Shown: piece after piece, positions 8,194-15,212 of the stretch
How positions within the stretch are numbered: the first letter of the stretch is position 1
Layout: each line of letters starts with the position of its first letter
Assembly (NCBI RefSeq): GCF_900187385.1
Contig: NZ_FYEY01000001.1
Location: forward strand, 124,001-188,000
Origin: Streptomyces sp. 2114.4
GTDB lineage: Bacteria > Actinomycetota > Actinomycetes > Streptomycetales > Streptomycetaceae
Direction of reading: 5' to 3'
DNA: 64,000 nt
Notes under the pieces: generated by a model
The model's database searches: none
The model's input: the letters and a program-made list of their open reading frames with translations, nothing else
What the model was told of the DNA's origin: nothing
Program-made: the position numbers and the translations under genes

Positions 8194-8799
8194 ATGGCCG
8201 AGACGACGACAGGGCGCCGCGAGCGCAAGAAGGCCCGGACCAGGCAGGCCCTGACGGATGCCGCAGTGCGGCTGTTCACCGAGCGCGGCTTCGACCAGGT
8301 CGGCGTACGCGAGGTGGCGGAGGCGGCCGATGTCTCGCTGAGTACGCTCTTCAAGCACTTCCCCAGCAAGGAAGCCCTCGTCTTCGACCTGGATACGGAC
8401 ATGGAGGGCGCCCTGGTCGCCGCCGTGCGCGACCGAGCACCCGGTCAGCCCGTGCTGCATGCCCTGCGCGACCACATGGTGCGCACCCGAACCATCGCGC
8501 GGAACGACGACCCCACTTTCGTCCTCGTCGAATCCACCCCCGCGCTGCGGGATTACGCCCGGAGTATGTGGTCGCGCCACGAGAAGGCACTGGCCGCCGC
8601 CCTCGCCGATGCCACCGGGCTGACTCCTGACGCTCCCGCCGTCACCGGCCTGGCACGCTTCGCCTTGGAAGCCCCCGGCATCGCCCGTGCAAGCGAAGAC
8701 CCGGCCCGGACCATGCGCGACCTGTTCGCCCTGCTGGAAGACGGCTGGGCCACCACTCCCCTGGCACGGCAGGAAGACCTTTCCGGCCAGGGCGGGTGA
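8194..8799 (+). CDS. TetR-family transcriptional regulator
   Basis: A 201-residue regulator. The N-terminal helix-turn-helix spans about residues 15-60 (RQALTDAAVRLFTERGFDQV, then VREVAEAADVSLSTLFKHFP), the rest being the helical ligand domain. It is transcribed away from the monooxygenase gene across a 179-bp gap that carries a perfect palindrome. By family behaviour it is probably a repressor released by the monooxygenase substrate or a related compound. ATG 8194 is preceded by AAGGTGG. Confidence 0.92.
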   Translation: MAETTTGRRERKKARTRQALTDAAVRLFTERGFDQVGVREVAEAADVSLSTLFKHFPSKEALVFDLDTDMEGALVAAVRDRAPGQPVLHALRDHMVRTRTIARNDDPTFVLVESTPALRDYARSMWSRHEKALAAALADATGLTPDAPAVTGLARFALEAPGIARASEDPARTMRDLFALLEDGWATTPLARQEDLSGQGG

Positions 8800-8854
8800 C
8801 CGCGGGGCCGGTCGTGACGGCGGGTCGACCCCGGCCGCGGGCCGGCCCTGGCGG

Positions 8855-9089
8855 CGTCCGTGTCCAGTCCTCCCACTCCTCGGCCCGCCGGCGGCAGCGC
8901 GATCCGGCCGGTGCTGACGCCCAGTTCGAGCGCCGGGCCGCCACCGGCGAGCCCGGCCGGCACATCGACCGCCGGATCCACCACCTCCGGCCGCTACATG
9001 TCTTTCATCGACTCGTCGTAGGTGGCCGCCATCGACTCGTCGTAGGTGGCCGCGGCATTCTCTCCGAAGTAGCCGTCCGCATCATGCAT
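8855..9089 (-). pseudogene. remnant of a class I SAM methyltransferase
   Basis: Reading the reverse strand from an ATG at 9089 gives the N-terminus of a methyltransferase (DADGYFGENAAATYDESM). After a stop codon it continues in the same frame with RPEVVDPAVDVPAGLAGGG and then PALELGVSTGRIALPPAGRG, a recognisable SAM-binding motif. The similarity ends near 8855. The gene is therefore broken by an in-frame TAG (8994-8996), an internal 24-bp duplication and a missing C-terminal two thirds. Residual coding character shows it was once a gene of the same kind as those at 5915 and 13186. Confidence 0.65.
9006..9053. repeat. 24-bp perfect tandem duplication
   Basis: CATCGACTCGTCGTAGGTGG plus CCGC occurs at 9006-9029 and again at 9030-9053. 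It lies in the methyltransferase remnant and duplicates eight codons (AATYDESM). The length is a multiple of three, so it does not itself shift the frame. Confidence 0.9.
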
Positions 9090-9303
9090 CCCGGGGCGGT
9101 ACTGCCCAACACCCGACGGATGCCCGTGGTTTGTGCGACGACCGGCGTCGCAAAGGTGCTTGAGACAGACACCAAGGTCGGTGGGCGCCATCGAGAGATC
9201 CACGGCGGCGCCGTCACCCAAGGGCGCGCTGTCTCCACCTTTGACCTGCCGAAAGCGCCGGGAACGCCGGAACCGCAGTGGGCGGGGAGCCGTCGTGTAA
9301 GTC

Positions 9304-10272
9304 GTGATCGATACACCTCATCTCACCATCGCCCAGCTCGCTGATGCCTGGCAGCACATCTGCGCCGCCTCCCCCGCGGACAAAGCCGACCCCCTCGTGC
9401 TCGACTGCGCACACAGGCTCGCCTCCGACCCCGGCGGGGAACACGCCCATGTGTGGGTGTCGGGGCTGGTGACGATGTCGGGCTACCTCGCCTGGCGTCC
9501 CGGGCAGACTGCCGAACGCGCCGCCCTCGACGCACTGCACGCCGCGGCGAAGGCACTCGCCGACCGGCCCTGCTCACACGACAGCCACCCGTACGAGGCC
9601 GAGATGGACGCCCTGGAGGACGAGGTCTGGGCGGGCGACAACGGACTGCTGACCGGCGAACTCGCCTCGCCGGATGGTGACACCGACACCGGGCGGATAT
9701 TGTGCCCGGTCAACGTCGCCGGATGGGCCCGCCTCGCAGCGGATGTGATCGCACCGTTCTCCGTACGGCGCATCCCCGCGGGAGCACCGAGGTACCACCA
9801 CAGCTGTATCCGCACTCTTTCAGGGATCGTGAACGACTACCCCTACTGCGATCCGCATGACGTGCTGACCGACGAGGCCGCCTGCCTTCCGCCTCAGCCG
9901 ACGCGCGGGGTACTGGCGGGCTATCTCGTGACCATGAACGCCACCTGCTGGTACGCGGCGTCAGAAAGGATCATGGACCCCGCGGTGCCGGCTGCGATGG
10001 TCAAGGGGGTCCGGGCCGCCGTCACGCTGCTGAGCGACCACCCGTGCACCCACGGCCCCGGTGAGCATCCCGATACCAACGATCCGGACCACCTGAACCG
10101 TGTCGGCTACCTCCTGCGCAGCCCGGGCGGCCGAGCGGAATTCGCCGAGGACTACGGGTGGGACGACGAAGATGAGGACGAGTACGAAGAGGAGCCCTTG
10201 GACGCGTGGGTGTGCCCCGCGTTCCTGCACGACCTGGCAGACGAGACGCTCGATGCGCTGAAAGTGGGCTGA
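9304..10272 (+). CDS. uncharacterised protein with an internal duplication
   Basis: A 322-residue soluble protein starting at GTG 9304, with no domain I recognise. Two parts look related. Around residues 50-100 a helical stretch ends in ALADRPCSHDSHPYE, and around residues 210-260 a similar stretch ends in LLSDHPCTHGPGEHP. Each carries a P-C-x-H-x(2-3)-H-P-like motif that could bind metal. A Cys/Tyr/His-rich stretch (NDYPYCDPHD) lies between them, and a very acidic run (DDEDEDEYEEE) near the C-terminus. Proteins of this kind occur in Streptomyces as hypotheticals. It is followed by a strong hairpin terminator. Confidence 0.7.
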   Translation: MIDTPHLTIAQLADAWQHICAASPADKADPLVLDCAHRLASDPGGEHAHVWVSGLVTMSGYLAWRPGQTAERAALDALHAAAKALADRPCSHDSHPYEAEMDALEDEVWAGDNGLLTGELASPDGDTDTGRILCPVNVAGWARLAADVIAPFSVRRIPAGAPRYHHSCIRTLSGIVNDYPYCDPHDVLTDEAACLPPQPTRGVLAGYLVTMNATCWYAASERIMDPAVPAAMVKGVRAAVTLLSDHPCTHGPGEHPDTNDPDHLNRVGYLLRSPGGRAEFAEDYGWDDEDEDEYEEEPLDAWVCPAFLHDLADETLDALKVG

Positions 10273-10320
10273 AGTCGTTCGACACGTCATGTGACGACGC
10301 ATCGGGCGGGGCAGGGAAGC

Positions 10321-10377
10321 GGGAGGCCCCCCGGGCAGTGTGAACCGCGAGCCACGGTTCTCACTGCCCGGACTCCC
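10321..10377. terminator. strong bidirectional hairpin terminator
   Basis: Arms of 17 bases (10331-10347 and 10355-10371, one mismatch) enclose a 7-base loop, with an outer GGGAG/CTCCC stem. It sits between the convergent gene ending at 10272 and the STAS gene ending at 10489 and can serve both. Confidence 0.75.
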
Positions 10378-10488
10378 GTGGGCAAGCCGGCAGGAGGTCC
10401 CGGAGCCGGCGGAGGGCAAGTACTACAGCGGCACGTGGTGGGAGGCCCACCGGCCGGGCCGGCGCGGCAAGCGACGCGCTCTTCACGG

Positions 10489-10926
10489 TCAGGTGGGATT
10501 CGAGGCGGAGGCCGCAGAGCGGGCCGCCGCATCCGCCCGTCCGGAGTTGGCCGAGCGCTGTGTCGCGATCACGGCGAGGGCGTCCTCAGGGCTCGCGTGG
10601 ACCGGAGTGGTCACACTGATCCCGGTCAGGTCCAGCAGGCGCAGCACCACATCGGACACCGCCGCCAGGTGCAGGCTCCCGTCAAGGCGCTTGGCCTCGT
10701 TGGACGCGCGAATGAGGATGTTCAGTCCTGAGGAGTCCATGAACGGCACGGCTCGCAGGTCCAATACGAGATACCGCCTGCCGTGCACGATCTGGTTGGC
10801 CAGCTGGTGGTGAAGGGATGTGCCGGTCTCGCCGTCAAGATCCCCCGACACGGTCACCACGGCCACCTCCGGCTCGGTGACCTCTACCTCGACGCTCAGC
10901 TCGTAGGACTCGGACACGACCTCCAC
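10489..10926 (-). CDS. STAS-domain anti-sigma factor antagonist
   Basis: A 145-residue protein of the SpoIIAA/RsbV type. The core STAS fold runs from about residue 12 to 115, with the conserved phosphorylation region RAVPFMDSSGLNILIRA (candidate serines in DSSG). Such proteins bind an anti-sigma kinase and are reactivated by SpoIIE-type phosphatases; one is encoded at 4479-5612. The annotated start is GTG 10926, but GTG 10917 has better-placed GGAAGG and GGAGG upstream and may be the real start. The alanine-rich C-terminal extension is unusual. Three 14-bp direct repeats precede the gene. Confidence 0.9.
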   Translation of the reverse strand: MEVVSESYELSVEVEVTEPEVAVVTVSGDLDGETGTSLHHQLANQIVHGRRYLVLDLRAVPFMDSSGLNILIRASNEAKRLDGSLHLAAVSDVVLRLLDLTGISVTTPVHASPEDALAVIATQRSANSGRADAAARSAASASNPT

Positions 10927-10927
10927 C

Positions 10928-10965
10928 TTCCGTTGATCGGCTTCCGTTGATGGGTTTCCGTTGAT
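10928..10965. repeat. three TTCCGTTGAT direct repeats, 14-bp period
   Basis: TTCCGTTGAT occurs at 10928-10937, 10942-10951 and 10956-10965, immediately upstream of the STAS gene start. Read in the gene direction each unit is ATCAACGGAA, and the last contributes to the ribosome-binding region. They could be a protein-binding array or slippage products. Confidence 0.8.
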
Positions 10966-11145
10966 CAGTTCCCTGCTCGGTGGAGCTCGCGTACCCCGTC
11001 ATCCTTGCTTCAGACAGAGCCGGAACAGCAGTCAGCGGATGCCGCCCGCCATCGGCCGCAGGACAGGCCTCAGACAACCCTCAGCCGGCGAAAAACGCCC
11101 TGCCGGAGCCCAGCCGGTATCGGCCCGCCCGTCGGTATCGCACGG

Positions 11146-11195
11146 TGGGAATCGCACCGCCGCACGGTCTTGGGAATCGCACCGCCGCACGGTCT
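11146..11195. repeat. 25-bp perfect tandem duplication at a gene end
   Basis: The 25-mer beginning TGGGAATCGCACCGCCGCAC occupies 11146-11170 and is repeated exactly at 11171-11195. The stop codon of the dehydrogenase gene (complement of CTA, 11194-11196) spans the end of the second copy. Each unit could fold into a short ACCG/CGGT hairpin. Confidence 0.9.
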
Positions 11196-12327
11196 ACGGA
11201 TGCAGAACGACCTTCGTGTAGCCCTCGATGCGCTTGTCGAACTTGTCGTATGCGGAGGGAGCCTGGTCAAGGGGCAGTTCATGCGAGACGACGAAGCTCG
11301 GCTTCGCGCGGCCCTCGATGATCATGTCGCGCAACTGCCGGTTGTAGCGCTTCACATTGCACTGTCCGGTACCCATCCGCAGGCCCTTCTCGAAGAGCTT
11401 GCCGATCGACACCAGGAGCATGCCTCGTTTGGCCTGCTCGTCAGGGCCTCCCGGGTCGGCCGGAACGTAGAGGCCAGGCACACCGAGGGCGCCGGTGGCC
11501 CGCACCGTGCCCACGAGCGAGTTCAGGACCGTGGCCGGTTCCTCGCGGGCCATGCCGTGCGCCATCGCCTGATATCCGACGGCGTCCACGCCCTTGTCCG
11601 TTCCGGCACCGCTCGTCTGGTCCTTGATCTGCTGCACGGGGTCGCCCTCGGCGAAGTTGATCGGGACCGCACCGATCTCCCGGGCCTTCTCCAGTCGCTC
11701 GGGTACCCGGTCGACGACGAAGACCTTGCTGGCTCCGCGCAGGAGCGCCGAGTAAGCAGCCATGAGCCCCACGGGCCCGCCGCCGTACACCGCGACGCTC
11801 TCGCCCGGGCGCACCTGGGCGAGTTCACAGCCGTGGTATCCGGTGGGGAAGATGTCAGCGAGCAGCATGAAGTCGGTCTCGTGCTCGTTTCCCGGTGGCA
11901 GTTTCAGGCAGTTGAAGTCGGCGTAGGGAACGCGCAGGTATTCCGCCTGGCCGCCTGGCCAGGGCCCCATGGAGACATATCCGTAAGCACCGCCCGCAAA
12001 TCCCGGATTGACGGTCTGACAGAAAGCGGTATATCCCTCGACGCAATTGGTGCAGAACCCGCAGGCGACATTGAAGGGCATGACCACACGGTCGCCCTCC
12101 TTGAGTGAGGTGACGCCCTCACCGAGTTCTTCGATGATCCCCATGTTCTCGTGACCGAAGACGATGCCCGGCTCGGCCGCCGTGCGGCCCTCGTACATAT
12201 GCAGGTCAGAGCCGCAGATCGCTGTCGAGGTGATCTTTACGATCACTTCGTTGGGGTGCTGGATGCCGGGCTTCTCGACGTCCTCGACCTCCACGGAGTA
12301 CGGCCCTTTGTAGACGACGGCCTTCAT
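11194..12327 (-). CDS. zinc-dependent, glutathione-independent formaldehyde dehydrogenase-like enzyme
   Basis: A 377-residue medium-chain dehydrogenase. The catalytic zinc site is visible in TAICGSDLHMYEG (Cys38) and FGHENMG (His59). The structural-zinc cysteines are in CGFCTNC and a following Cys, and the NAD-binding motif is VAVYGGGPVGLMAAYSALLRG. The insert after the zinc lobe (PGFAGGAYGYVSMGPWPGGQ) and the C-terminal GQCNVKRYNRQL are typical of the glutathione-independent formaldehyde dehydrogenase group (formaldehyde dismutase relatives). It probably oxidises formaldehyde or another small aldehyde with tightly bound NAD. It is monocistronic, with no partner gene visible. Confidence 0.9.
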   Translation of the reverse strand: MKAVVYKGPYSVEVEDVEKPGIQHPNEVIVKITSTAICGSDLHMYEGRTAAEPGIVFGHENMGIIEELGEGVTSLKEGDRVVMPFNVACGFCTNCVEGYTAFCQTVNPGFAGGAYGYVSMGPWPGGQAEYLRVPYADFNCLKLPPGNEHETDFMLLADIFPTGYHGCELAQVRPGESVAVYGGGPVGLMAAYSALLRGASKVFVVDRVPERLEKAREIGAVPINFAEGDPVQQIKDQTSGAGTDKGVDAVGYQAMAHGMAREEPATVLNSLVGTVRATGALGVPGLYVPADPGGPDEQAKRGMLLVSIGKLFEKGLRMGTGQCNVKRYNRQLRDMIIEGRAKPSFVVSHELPLDQAPSAYDKFDKRIEGYTKVVLHP

Positions 12328-12531
12328 GTGCTGCCACCTCCCGCTCGGCGGAGAGCATGCAGAATCGCCCCGCCATTTCCCCGCCTTTGACGTGACCTAT
12401 CCCTCATGATTCTCCGGTCTACTGAATGCGGCAAGCCGGTAACGTGAGAAGGGATATCCAATATGGAGCTATGAGGTCTGAGACTCTGGGTATCCCCATG
12501 TCGCACCGAGAAATGAAAGAGAGGTCGACAC

Positions 12532-12723
12532 GTGGCAGCACAGCGACTCGGGACCTTGCTGGTACCCGTGCTCGGCCTGTCCGGCACCTCGTACCCGCCC
12601 GGGACGACGGTTACCGTCCGCGGTCGCGGTGCGACTGTCGATGCGTTTGTGAACGGCGACTGGCTCCCGCTGTCATGGTGGGAGTTCTCCGACGGCCTCC
12701 GCGAGGACATCGCCGACCGTTGA
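12532..12723 (+). CDS. small uncharacterised protein, 63 aa
   Basis: GTG 12532 is preceded by GAAAGAGAGG at good spacing. The 63-residue product has a beta-rich, low-charge N-terminal half (LGTLLVPVLGLSGTSYPPGT) and an aromatic C-terminal part (NGDWLPLSWWEFSDGLREDI). No domain is recognised. The clean ribosome-binding site and protein-like composition support a real gene. Confidence 0.55.
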   Translation: MAAQRLGTLLVPVLGLSGTSYPPGTTVTVRGRGATVDAFVNGDWLPLSWWEFSDGLREDIADR

Positions 12724-12872
12724 CCCGCCTGCGCACGGCTGCGCCGCGTACGCCCCTGAACTGCATGGATCCGGGTGTGCTGCCCCGACGCTCCGGCTTA
12801 TGGCCGGAGCCTCCGCCACTCCCCTGTGCGTTTCAGGCATTTATTTCCGGCAAAACGGGGCAAACTGCAGGC

Positions 12873-13103
12873 ATGGGCTCTCAATATTCCGATCCGGATC
12901 CACGCCACCGCCCCGGCGTCGCGCCAGGAGTCGGGGTGCCCCCAGAGGAAACCCCGCAGGGCGAGGGAAGCACGGGGGCGGAGACCGGCCCCCGCGACAA
13001 GCAGACCCGCGGCTGGGCCACCGGCCCCATGATCATCCTCACCATCATCGTCGTGCTCTGCGCAGCGTTCTTCATCGCATACGCCGTGACCGTGACCCTG
13101 TGA
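12873..13103 (+). CDS. DUF6480-type small membrane protein
   Basis: A 76-residue protein with a hydrophilic N-terminal half (PGVAPGVGVPPEETPQGEGS), a GPRDKQTRGW linker and one C-terminal membrane helix (about residues 52-76). This layout is that of the small DUF6480 proteins of Streptomyces, whose function is unknown. ATG 12873 follows a CTGCAGGC stretch. It is convergent with the methyltransferase gene, with a hairpin between them. Confidence 0.7.
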   Translation: MGSQYSDPDPRHRPGVAPGVGVPPEETPQGEGSTGAETGPRDKQTRGWATGPMIILTIIVVLCAAFFIAYAVTVTL

Positions 13104-13146
13104 CCGCCGGCGGGCCCGGGGGCCGCCTGTTCAAGCGCTGAACAGC

Positions 13147-13197
13147 CATCGCCGGCGCACCGGCTCCTTTGGGGTGCGCGTCCGCTCACCGGCGATG
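13147..13197. terminator. nested hairpin between convergent genes
   Basis: CATCGCCGG (13147-13155) pairs with CCGGCGATG (13189-13197), and inside it GCGCACC (13155-13161) pairs with GGTGCGC (13173-13179). It lies between the DUF6480 and methyltransferase genes and reaches a few bases into the latter's 3' end. Confidence 0.6.
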
Positions 13198-13842
13198 CCA
13201 GACGAGCGTGTAGCGCCAGAACAGTCGGCGGCGCAGCCGGGCGCCGGGCAGAGCGTCATGGGCCTCACGGACGAGGTCGGAAAAGCTCATCTCCGCCGGT
13301 CGGGTCAGGGCGGTCATCGAGACCGGGCGGGGTGCCCTGCGGCCCTTGTTCTTGAGCCAGCCCGTGGCGGCATTCAGTGGGCTTGCGATGGTGCCGAGCA
13401 CATAGTCCCCGGCAGTCTGCGCCCGGAAAAGGCCGACGATCACCAGGGTTCCGCCGGGGGCCAGGTGCCGGCGGAAGATGCTGAGCGCTTTGGTGAAGGG
13501 CAGATGGTGGAGGGTGGCGACGCAGGTGATGACGTCGTAGGGGCCGGCAGGGATCCCGGTCAGCGCGTCCGCGACCGTGAAGGTCACCGGGGTTGCCGGA
13601 GAAGTCAGCCGCTGCGCCCGGGAGATGATCGCCGGATCGGAGTCGATTCCCTGGACCGCGTGGGCACGTGCGGCAAGGAGCCGGGCCAGGTCTCCGCTGC
13701 CGGAGCCGATGTCCAGGGCGCTGCCGAAACGTGGGGGAAGCTGTCGCAGGATCCACTGGTGGTAGTGGGCGTTGTGGTCCCACGGGTAGGCGGCATTGAA
13801 CCGCTCGAGGGCTCGGAGGACTCGATTCGGCAGTACTGTCAT
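13186..13842 (-). CDS. class I SAM-dependent methyltransferase
   Basis: A 218-residue methyltransferase. Motif I is ALDIGSGSGDLARLLAAR (about residues 37-54), the acidic ribose contact is in GIDSDP, and the post-motifs are ITCVATLHHLPF and LAPGGTLVIVGLFR. The N-terminal YPWDHNAHYHQWILRQLP and a C-terminal amphipathic stretch ending in RRRLFWRYTLVWHRR are shared with small Streptomyces methyltransferases often annotated as UbiE-like. ATG 13842 is where similarity begins; the open frame reaches 14022. The substrate is unknown. Confidence 0.85.
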   Translation of the reverse strand: MTVLPNRVLRALERFNAAYPWDHNAHYHQWILRQLPPRFGSALDIGSGSGDLARLLAARAHAVQGIDSDPAIISRAQRLTSPATPVTFTVADALTGIPAGPYDVITCVATLHHLPFTKALSIFRRHLAPGGTLVIVGLFRAQTAGDYVLGTIASPLNAATGWLKNKGRRAPRPVSMTALTRPAEMSFSDLVREAHDALPGARLRRRLFWRYTLVWHRR

Positions 13843-14047
13843 AGCGCCAGTCCACCAAGTCCCCGGTTCCTGCGTCAGCTCGATTGAGCAAGTGTCAGCA
13901 GAGTCGGCGTGGGCGGGGTCAGGTGCGGTCGTCTCTTGTCGGGAGGGCTTCTGCTGCCGACGTTGCACCGGATGCGCCGCCGGCACTCGCGCAGGCACGC
14001 CCATACGCCAACTCGGCACCATGCCCGAGAAGGTCCTTCACTTGACC

Positions 14048-14512
14048 CTAGGACGGGTCGTAGACATAAGGCAGCGCGTTGCTGTTCCCGGCCGGGGTGT
14101 GCGCCACGACATTCACCGTGCCGGGCGCTCCGCCCGGGGAGGTCGCGACGACCTGGGAGTCGGAGATCGCGGCGAACGAGGCCGGGACGCCGCCGAAGGT
14201 CACCGCGTCGGGGATTACTGGTGCCGCCGGCCGTGGTGACCGTGACATTGACCGAGGACGGCGGCCCCGCGGGCGCGATGACGGTGATCTGGCCGGCGGT
14301 ATTGGTGAGGACGGTCGCCGCGTTGCTCCCGAACTTCACCGAACTCGCACCGGAGAGATGGGCGCCGTTGATCGTTACGACGTTGCCACCCGCGGTGGGC
14401 CCCGATAGCGGGCTCAGACTAGGGCACCACGAAGGTGACCTGGGTGGCGGTGACGCCTGTCGGGGTGACCGTCGCCGACCCGAAGTTCACACTCGTGGTG
14501 GTGGACAGGGCC
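14048..14512 (-). pseudogene. broken IPT/TIG-domain surface protein
   Basis: The reverse strand holds pieces of TIG (immunoglobulin-like) domains in different frames. TSVNFGSATVTPTGVTATQV ends in a stop after VTFVVP. LSPLSGPTAGGNVVTINGAH, running on to VTVTTAGGTSN, is in another frame. DAVTFGGVPASFAAISDSQ, running on to ALPYVYDPS, is in a third. At least two frame changes and a deletion separate them, so no intact product is possible. The pieces resemble the TIG repeats of the intact protein at 15213-16943, suggesting a decayed paralogue or a lost C-terminal part of a neighbour. Confidence 0.7.
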
Positions 14513-14591
14513 TCAGGGCGCCTGGGCGGGTCGTCCTCTGTGAAGCGACGCGGCGCCGCATCATGGGGCACCGTCAATCTCGCTTGAATTA

Positions 14592-14760
14592 ATTAAAGCC
14601 AAGGGGTGAAGGGGGCGACAGGTGGAATTGGGGCACCGAGGGGCCTGCAGGAAAATCGGTTAAGAGTTCACAGTTCGGCTCCGGGCGCCGTGCGCGCCCC
14701 TGCGAGTACGGTGCAGCCTGGCGCCAACACGCTTGTAAATGCTGGGGAGTTGGCTTTAAT
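14592..14760. repeat. 11-bp inverted repeat bounding a 169-bp segment
   Basis: ATTAAAGCCAA (14592-14602) and its perfect complement TTGGCTTTAAT (14750-14760) flank a segment with no coding character. The arms are AT-rich against a very GC-rich background. This could be a small non-autonomous element, though no target-site duplication is seen. From 14761 to 15212 I see no gene. Confidence 0.5.
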
Positions 14761-15212
14761 CGCGCACCGGTCGGCGGTATGCACGCGAGTCGGAAGGTGT
14801 TTCCGAGTCGGCCCGCCTTACGTCGGCCGACCGGGGCAAGTGACGTCGCGGACGACGCGAAATCCGGCGCTCGTCGCGACGGCCGGGTGCTGGTGGTGCG
14901 CTATGTGCGAAGGCCTGAGAAAGAGCGCCGGTCCGCGCGGCGCTGCACACCGTCCGTAGACACGAGCATGGTGGCAGAGACCAAGTAGCGACCGCACTAC
15001 CCGCCCTGATCACCCCGCGCGCCATGCCCACGGACCGGACCCGTACCACCACCCTGCCGGTCGTCGCTGCCGCCGGCTTGAGCACGTTCAACAGGGCAGC
15101 CAGGGCGGGCGCCTCCCGGGCCCAGGGTGCACCCGGCCGAGGTGGCTGCAGCGCCGCTCCCTCTCGCCATCGGTCGCCGTATCCGACATCATCCGGCAGC
15201 CGGCCCCGGCGA

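Noticed and set aside
10340..10500. A short plus-strand frame with EGKYYSGTWWEAHRPGRRGK, which looks protein-like
   Set aside because: It overlaps the strong terminator hairpin, has no clear ribosome-binding site and runs into the STAS gene antisense, so it is more likely a remnant or chance.
14756..15091. A 111-codon minus-strand frame in the gap before the YVTN/TIG gene
   Set aside because: It has arginine-rich composition, no domain and no ribosome-binding site.
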